Source: Pseudomonadota bacterium (GTDB taxonomy: Bacteria; Pseudomonadota; Gammaproteobacteria; Burkholderiales; Burkholderiaceae_B). From it: a stretch of 9,324 nt of DNA. How positions within the stretch are numbered: position 1 is the stretch's first letter; every line of letters begins with the position of its first letter. Shown one piece after another: positions 5,150 to 9,324 of this stretch. The notes below the pieces were generated by a model. The model had not been told where the DNA came from. It did no database searches and was given only the letters and a program-made list of their open reading frames with translations. The stretch lies in NCBI GenBank assembly GCA_021793095.1, contig JAJYTK010000023.1:1-9324 (forward strand). The letters run 5' to 3'. The position numbers were made by a program, and so were the translations under genes.

Positions 5150-8076
5150 GGTGATGCCTTTTTCTTGAGTAATAAATGATGGACGTGGGGCAGTTTGCGG
5201 TAAAAACGTAAAGATTGGTGCGCTAATGCAACGAGCATCAACACCGCCGAGCCGACCACCAACATATAAACGCCCAGATCAAAAAATAAAGCGCTAGATA
5301 AATGTACTTCACCCACGAATGGTAAGTGTACGCTCCACTCATGAGCAGTTAAAAAGGGTTCTGCATAACGCCAAACAACCAGCGCGGATCCCCCAGCGGT
5401 GAGCATGCCCAGCGCGATCCAAATTTTTGGGTGGATCAGTGGGCGGTGCTCAACCCAAACCACACCGCTCACGATATATTGCAAGATAATGGCAGTTGCC
5501 ATGATCAAGCCGCCGACAAAACCACCGCCAGGCAGGTTGTGCCCACGCAATAAAAAGTAAATAGACATTAATACCGCGATAGGCATCAGCAGACGGACCA
5601 GCAGAGCGGGGAATTTCATCACCCCTTCGGGTAAAGGGGCCGCTGGATCGGGTTCCTCAAATACGGTTTGCAATAAATTGGGTTGTCGCTGGCGGCGTGC
5701 CAGTGGAATGGCTACCGTTTCAACTGGTGGGCGGAAACGTCGCAGCAGCGCGTAAACGCTCAATGCCACAATACCCAGCACCGTAATTTCCCCAAAGGTA
5801 TCAAAACCACGGAAATCCACCAAAATCACATTAACGACGTTGGATCCTCCCGCCAGGGCCAGGGCATTTTCTACCATAAAGCTACTCACGCCGCCGGGAT
5901 GTGGGCGATTCATCATGCTGTAGGCGAGTAAGGACATGCAGGCCCCCGAGATGATGGCCAAAATCAAATCGCGGCGCCGACGTAAACGTTTTTTGAGAGG
6001 TATTCCCTCGGGGTACTCAGGCTGTGGATTGGGCAGCCAGCGCAGCCCTAATAAAATGAGTACCACAGTGACCACTTCAACGGTGAGCTGTGTGAGAGCG
6101 AGGTCGGGCGAAGAGAGCCAGGCAAAAGTAATGCTGGTGACCAAGCCGGCCGCTCCTGATAATAGCAATGCGGCGGGGCGGTGAAATTTAGCAAAATAAG
6201 CAACTCCGATGGCACTGGCGGCCCCAACAATCCATAACAAGAGAAATAACACATCAAATTGCTGCCAGGCTTTGGGCCATATCCATTGACCCATCCATAC
6301 GGGCAAGGCTGCGGCCAAAATAGCCAAGCAGACAATTAGAAAGACCTGGGGCTGCAGTCGGTTGGTATAGAGATACTGCAGCAGCTGTTCCGCCATTCCC
6401 TCCACCCAATAGACAATAGCTTCGAAAATTCGTCGGCCATTAAAGCGGGCAATGATGGGTGCGCGGTTGACTCGACCCGCCACACTGCGCTGCAAAATGT
6501 AAATCACCAAGATGCCACCTAAAATGGCCAAAATGCTCATTAAGAGTGGAAAATTAAATCCATGCCAGATAGCAATGCTATAGCTCGGGGTTTGTTGCCC
6601 GAGGATAGATGCAACCGTGTGATAGAGGAAAGGCTTGACCGTTTCATTGGGAAAAACACCGATCACCAGGCATAGCACGACCAAAATCATGCTGGGGATC
6701 AGCATGAGCATTGGGGGCTCGTGGGGCTGACGTGGCAGTTCATGTGTTTTGAGTGGGCCAAAAAACACTTGCATGATCAGCCTGAGTGAATAGGCCACAC
6801 TGAAGGTGCCGGCGATGACCGCAAAGGCGGGTAATAAATAATGATCCCATTGCCCATGGGTGGCTGCGATCGTTTGCTCAAAGAACATTTCTTTTGAGAT
6901 AAAGCCATTCAGCAAGGGCACCCCAGCCATTGCCGCCGCAGCAATAGTCGCCAGTGTCGCCGTGATGGGCATGACATGACGTAAACCAGAAAGACGATTT
7001 AAATTGCGTGTGCCTGTCTCGTGATCAACCACGCCTGCCGCCATAAAGAGTGAGGCTTTGAAGGTTGCGTGGTTGATGATGTGAAAAACCCCTGCGACTA
7101 AGGCCAGCGGTGTATTGAGCCCTAGTAATAAAGTAATCAAACCCAGGTGACTCACGGTAGAGTATGCGAGCACTCCTTTCATATCACGTTGAAAGGTGGC
7201 GACATAAGCGCCCAAGGTCAATGTAATCAGGCCGGCTGTGCCAAAAATCCATAGCCATTCTGGGGTCCCTGCCAATGCGGGCCAAAAGCGGGCCATTAAA
7301 AACACCCCTGCCTTGACCATGGTGGCTGAATGCAAATAGGCAGATACTGGGGTGGGGGCCGCCATGGCGCGTGGCAACCAGATATGGAAAGGAAATTGGG
7401 CGCTTTTGGTCAGCGTCCCTAAGGCAAAGAGCACAATTAAAATGCGGTACCAGGGATGATTGCGGATGGTGTCGCCTGAATCCAGTACAGCCTGCAAATC
7501 GAAGGAACCGACAATTTGGCCCACCATTAACATCGCCGCCAAGAGCGCAAGCCCGCCACCCCCCGTAATGATCAAAGACATCCGCGCACCACGGCGCGCA
7601 TCGCGTCGATGGTACCAGTACGCAATCAGCATGAAGGATGACAGGCTAGTGAGCTCCCAAAAAATGACGAGCTGTATTAGGTTGCCTGAGAGGACCACGC
7701 CCAGCATGGAGCCCATGAAAATTTGCAGAAACACATAAAAACGGCGGATGGGGTCTTTGGGCGAGAGGTAATAATGCGCATACAGCGCAATAAAAGCGCC
7801 CATCACGCTGATAATCATGCTAAATAGCCAAGCAAAACCATCCAGCCGTAATGAAAAATTTAAATCATGTGCCGGGATCCACTGTGCGGTGGCCACAGGG
7901 ATCTCGCCCGAGAGGAAGCTGGGCAAATAGAATAATGTGCAGACTGTGCACAAGGTCGCGACAACTACGGCCACGCTGGTTTGTAAAACGCGTTGCGATG
8001 CGGGCAAAAAAGCTGAGATCAGACTGCCAATAAATGGCAAGACAAGAATCAGGACCAAATACATTAAACCAGACAA
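5140..8076 (-). CDS. mrpA: Fused Mrp antiporter subunits A and B (MrpA-MrpB, PhaAB type)
   Basis: Largest subunit of the Mrp antiporter, 978 residues. Residues about 1-530 are a NuoL-like translocator with E141 (FWELTSLSSF), K224 (LTKSAQFPFHIWLP), K255 (ATMVKAGVFL), and H336 and K340 (NHATFKASLF). Residues about 605-780 are the MrpA-specific region with SPDLALTQLTVEVVTVVL (656-673) and VNVILVDFRGFDTFGEITVL (748-767). A hydrophilic linker (about 781-820) joins an MrpB domain (about 821-955) with RGHNLPGGGFVGGLIMATA. A, B, C, D, E, F and G functions are therefore all present in six genes, the group-2 arrangement. Start: the longest open form uses TTG at 8076, but ATG at 8064 (MYLVLILVLPFIGSL) is at least as likely. 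Neither has a convincing ribosome site, and the ATG overlaps the stop of a possible leader ORF (TAATG). The 3' end overlaps mrpC by 10 bases. Confidence 0.94.
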   Translation of the reverse strand: MSGLMYLVLILVLPFIGSLISAFLPASQRVLQTSVAVVVATLCTVCTLFYLPSFLSGEIPVATAQWIPAHDLNFSLRLDGFAWLFSMIISVMGAFIALYAHYYLSPKDPIRRFYVFLQIFMGSMLGVVLSGNLIQLVIFWELTSLSSFMLIAYWYHRRDARRGARMSLIITGGGGLALLAAMLMVGQIVGSFDLQAVLDSGDTIRNHPWYRILIVLFALGTLTKSAQFPFHIWLPRAMAAPTPVSAYLHSATMVKAGVFLMARFWPALAGTPEWLWIFGTAGLITLTLGAYVATFQRDMKGVLAYSTVSHLGLITLLLGLNTPLALVAGVFHIINHATFKASLFMAAGVVDHETGTRNLNRLSGLRHVMPITATLATIAAAAMAGVPLLNGFISKEMFFEQTIAATHGQWDHYLLPAFAVIAGTFSVAYSLRLIMQVFFGPLKTHELPRQPHEPPMLMLIPSMILVVLCLVIGVFPNETVKPFLYHTVASILGQQTPSYSIAIWHGFNFPLLMSILAILGGILVIYILQRSVAGRVNRAPIIARFNGRRIFEAIVYWVEGMAEQLLQYLYTNRLQPQVFLIVCLAILAAALPVWMGQWIWPKAWQQFDVLFLLLWIVGAASAIGVAYFAKFHRPAALLLSGAAGLVTSITFAWLSSPDLALTQLTVEVVTVVLILLGLRWLPNPQPEYPEGIPLKKRLRRRRDLILAIISGACMSLLAYSMMNRPHPGGVSSFMVENALALAGGSNVVNVILVDFRGFDTFGEITVLGIVALSVYALLRRFRPPVETVAIPLARRQRQPNLLQTVFEEPDPAAPLPEGVMKFPALLVRLLMPIAVLMSIYFLLRGHNLPGGGFVGGLIMATAIILQYIVSGVVWVEHRPLIHPKIWIALGMLTAGGSALVVWRYAEPFLTAHEWSVHLPFVGEVHLSSALFFDLGVYMLVVGSAVLMLVALAHQSLRFYRKLPHVHHLLLKKKASPWN

Positions 8077-8141
8077 CCGTAGTAATTCAAATAGCCTTTA
8101 ATAATACGATAATTTGCTCGGGATCCCGCAAATACAGACAA
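8064..8141 (-). CDS. Possible 25-residue leader ORF coupled to mrpA
   Basis: A TTG at 8141 follows AAAGGA (8153-8148) by six bases and opens a 25-codon frame ending in TAA, which overlaps the mrpA ATG at 8064 as TAATG. This is the classic geometry for termination-reinitiation coupling, and mrpA has no good ribosome site of its own. The same frame is open back to a TTG at 8255, with an ATG at 8213, but those forms lack clear ribosome sites. The peptide resembles nothing I know, has no membrane segment, and is short enough to be chance. No stem-loop pair or repeated codon run marks it as a classical attenuator. Confidence 0.25.
   Translation of the reverse strand: MSVFAGSRANYRIIKGYLNYYGCLV
8112..8133. 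repeat. Imperfect dyad in the mrpA leader
   Basis: ATTTGC (8112-8117) pairs with GCAAAT (8128-8133) around an inner GGGATCCC (8120-8127), leaving a two-base bulge (8118-8119). The inner CGGGATCCCG at 8119-8128 is by itself a perfect 10-bp palindrome. It lies about 50-60 bases before the mrpA start. It could be an operator or an mRNA stem-loop near the candidate leader ORF. No U-tract follows on either strand. Confidence 0.35.
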
Positions 8142-8159
8142 GAGTTTTCCTTTTTTTAG

Positions 8160-8204
8160 ATAATCAGTGCTTAATTGATAGAAATCAACGACAGTGGGAT
8201 TGTA
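8160..8204 (-). promoter_or_regulatory. Candidate mrp operon promoter elements
   Basis: Two weak leftward possibilities exist. First, TTGATT (8188-8183) with a 17-base spacer and GATTAT (8165-8160), giving a start near 8153; its -35 is half of the FNR-type site. This start would leave the leader ORF's ribosome site at the very 5' end. Second, a -10 TACAAT (8204-8199) with no good -35, giving a start near 8192, just before the FNR-type site. In both cases a protein on that site would sit on or just inside the promoter. Neither is strong. Confidence 0.3.
8175..8188. promoter_or_regulatory. FNR/Anr-family binding site upstream of hemN
   Basis: TTGATAGAAATCAA is a perfect match to the FNR consensus TTGAT-N4-ATCAA. 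FNR-type regulators (FNR, Anr) bind it as [4Fe-4S] dimers when oxygen is absent. Its centre, 8181.5, is about 41.5 bases before the predicted hemN start point near 8223, the ideal class II activation position. hemN genes are established FNR/Anr targets in several proteobacteria, which supports function here. Confidence 0.85.
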
Positions 8205-8210
8205 GCCAAC

Positions 8211-8216
8211 CATAAT
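8211..8216 (+). promoter_or_regulatory. Predicted -10 element of the FNR-dependent hemN promoter
   Basis: CATAAT matches five of six bases of TATAAT. It lies 22 bases after the FNR site ends, so the start point near 8223 would be 41-42 bases from the site centre, as in class II FNR promoters. No separate good -35 is needed in that arrangement. The leader to the ATG at 8278 would be about 55 bases. Confidence 0.6.
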
Positions 8217-8277
8217 TGATAGAATAGCTTGATTTGTTTGCTTTTTTATTACCAAACCGTAAGGTCAATCATTAATT

Positions 8278-9324
8278 ATGCAGCCTAACAAGACCGAGGA
8301 CGTCACCCAGCAATCGTTACAGGAATTGAGTTTTTCCCGCCCGTTAATCGAGCGTTTTGACCGCTCGGGGCCGCGCTATACCTCATATCCCACTGCCGAT
8401 AGGTTTCACGAGCCGTTTGCACCCGATGAATACATCCGTGCGCTACAGCAGCGGGCAACATTGGGTGGGCAGGCCAGCCCGCTATCATTGTACGTGCACC
8501 TGCCATTCTGTGCTTCATTATGCTATTTTTGCGCATGTAACAAAATAATTACCCAAGATCATACACGTTCGTCCGAATACGTTCAGTATGTGCTCAAAGA
8601 AGCAGATATGGTGTTGCCTTATTTGGGTCAGGCCACCCAACTAGGGCAGCTGCACTTTGGTGGGGGGACCCCGACCTTTTTGGATCCCGATGAGCAAAAA
8701 ATGCTCATGACCGGGCTACAGCAAAGATTTCAATTTATGCCCGATGCCGAGCTGAGCATTGAGATTGACCCGCGTACGGTGAATGCAGATACGTTGTCAA
8801 ATCTCGCCGGCTATGGTTTTAATCGCTGCAGTTTTGGCGTACAGGATTTTAACCCAAGCGTTCAGCAGGCCGTCAACCGTATTCAGCCTTATGAGCAAGT
8901 CGAACAGGTGGTCTTTGCTGCTCGGGCTGCGGGCTTTGATTCAATCAATACGGATCTGATCTATGGGCTCCCCAAGCAAAACATTTCGAGTTTTGAGGAA
9001 ACCGTTCGTTTGCTGCTGCAACTGCGTCCCGAACGCATTGCATTGTACAACTATGCCCATTTGCCCGAGCGTTTCAAAGCACAGCGCTTGATCAAAGCAG
9101 AGGATCTGCCCAGCCCGCATGAGCGTCTTGATTTGTTTTTACTGGCCGCCCGCGCGCTAGTAGAGGCGGGGTATGTATATATTGGCTTGGATCATTTTTC
9201 TTTGCCGACTGACGAATTAAATCAAGCCCAACTGGATGGCAGTTTGCAGCGTAATTTCCAAGGCTACACCACACGAGCAGATCATGATTTAGTGGGTCTG
9301 GGGGTGTCAGCCATTGGCAAGGTG
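8278..9324 (+). CDS. hemN: Oxygen-independent coproporphyrinogen III dehydrogenase (radical SAM), 3' end outside window
   Basis: Cytoplasmic radical SAM enzyme that decarboxylates coproporphyrinogen III to protoporphyrinogen IX without oxygen, in haem synthesis. The frame is open for 349 codons to the window end; HemN is about 450-460 residues, so roughly three quarters is present. It has the HemN N-terminal motif GPRYTSYPTA (31-40) and the iron-sulfur motif at C78, C82 and C85 in FCASLCYFCACNK, with Y72 before it and C87 after. The SAM-binding GGGTPT (128-133) and SIEIDPRT (160-167) follow, then NTDLIYGLPKQ, YNYAHLPERFKAQR, GLDHFSLP and RNFQGYTT. The RYTSYP motif and these blocks separate it from HemW. 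Start ATG at 8278 has a poor ribosome site: AAGG lies 13 bases upstream. It is divergent from mrp, behind an FNR-type site. Confidence 0.95.
   Translation, partial: MQPNKTEDVTQQSLQELSFSRPLIERFDRSGPRYTSYPTADRFHEPFAPDEYIRALQQRATLGGQASPLSLYVHLPFCASLCYFCACNKIITQDHTRSSEYVQYVLKEADMVLPYLGQATQLGQLHFGGGTPTFLDPDEQKMLMTGLQQRFQFMPDAELSIEIDPRTVNADTLSNLAGYGFNRCSFGVQDFNPSVQQAVNRIQPYEQVEQVVFAARAAGFDSINTDLIYGLPKQNISSFEETVRLLLQLRPERIALYNYAHLPERFKAQRLIKAEDLPSPHERLDLFLLAARALVEAGYVYIGLDHFSLPTDELNQAQLDGSLQRNFQGYTTRADHDLVGLGVSAIGKV

Noticed and set aside
3207..8076. Reading mrpA, mrpC and mrpD as complex I (nuoL, nuoK, nuoM/N) genes
   Set aside because: The order A(B)-C-D-E-F-G, the MrpA-specific SPDLALTQL region, the MrpB domain and the presence of mrpE, mrpF and mrpG are diagnostic for Mrp. 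No hydrophilic nuo genes are present.
5140..8076. MrpA and MrpB in one frame as a sequencing or assembly artefact
   Set aside because: MrpA-MrpB fusions are the known group-2 form in proteobacteria, and the linker is continuous and plausible.
1093..8687. Several GGATCC hexamers scattered through the window
   Set aside because: Most lie inside coding sequence with no regular spacing or strand logic, so they look like chance. Only the copy inside the mrpA leader dyad is part of a larger symmetric structure.
1..9324. Mobile elements, CRISPR arrays, tRNA or rRNA genes and riboswitches
   Set aside because: No transposase-like frame, regularly spaced repeat, cloverleaf-forming segment or recognisable riboswitch core was seen. 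Nearly all sequence is assigned to conserved genes.

Overview
The window reads as an ordinary chromosomal stretch of a Gram-negative proteobacterium. My best guess is a moderately AT-rich member of the Betaproteobacteria (Burkholderiales, Alcaligenaceae-like). The reasons are an ExbB/ExbD pair, a six-gene Mrp/Pha antiporter operon whose first gene is an MrpA-MrpB fusion, a class HemN coproporphyrinogen dehydrogenase behind a perfect FNR/Anr-type site, and a small exported protein with paired cysteines. This placement is inference from gene content and remembered family resemblance; no search was run.

Layout: (1) 8-1206, rightward: exbB and exbD, the proton-motive-force module that energises TonB. 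The window opens 7 bases before exbB, so any upstream tonB cannot be seen. (2) 1235-1849, leftward: an unrecognised exported protein of 204 residues. Its probable intrinsic terminator lies inside the last codons of the convergent exbD. (3) 1965-8076, leftward: mrpA(B)-C-D-E-F-G, encoding a complete multisubunit Na+(K+)/H+ antiporter. Most junctions overlap by 4-10 bases (translational coupling); only mrpD-mrpE has a gap, of 26 bases. (4) 8077-8277: a 201-base divergent control region. It holds a perfect TTGAT-N4-ATCAA site, a well-spaced -10 element for hemN, candidate mrp promoter elements that overlap the same site, and a possible short leader ORF ending in TAATG at the first ATG of mrpA. 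(5) 8278-9324, rightward: hemN, cut off by the window end after 349 codons.

How it fits together: ExbB/ExbD spends proton motive force on outer-membrane transport. Mrp exchanges protons for Na+ or K+ at the inner membrane. HemN makes haem precursor without oxygen. The only visible regulatory link is the shared mrpA/hemN intergenic region. There the FNR-type site is ideally placed to activate hemN when oxygen is low, and it may hinder mrp transcription.

I found no mobile element, CRISPR array, tRNA, rRNA or clear undescribed system. The most useful second-look items are the divergent FNR region, the candidate mrpA leader ORF, the terminator embedded in exbD and the uncharacterised cysteine-pair protein.
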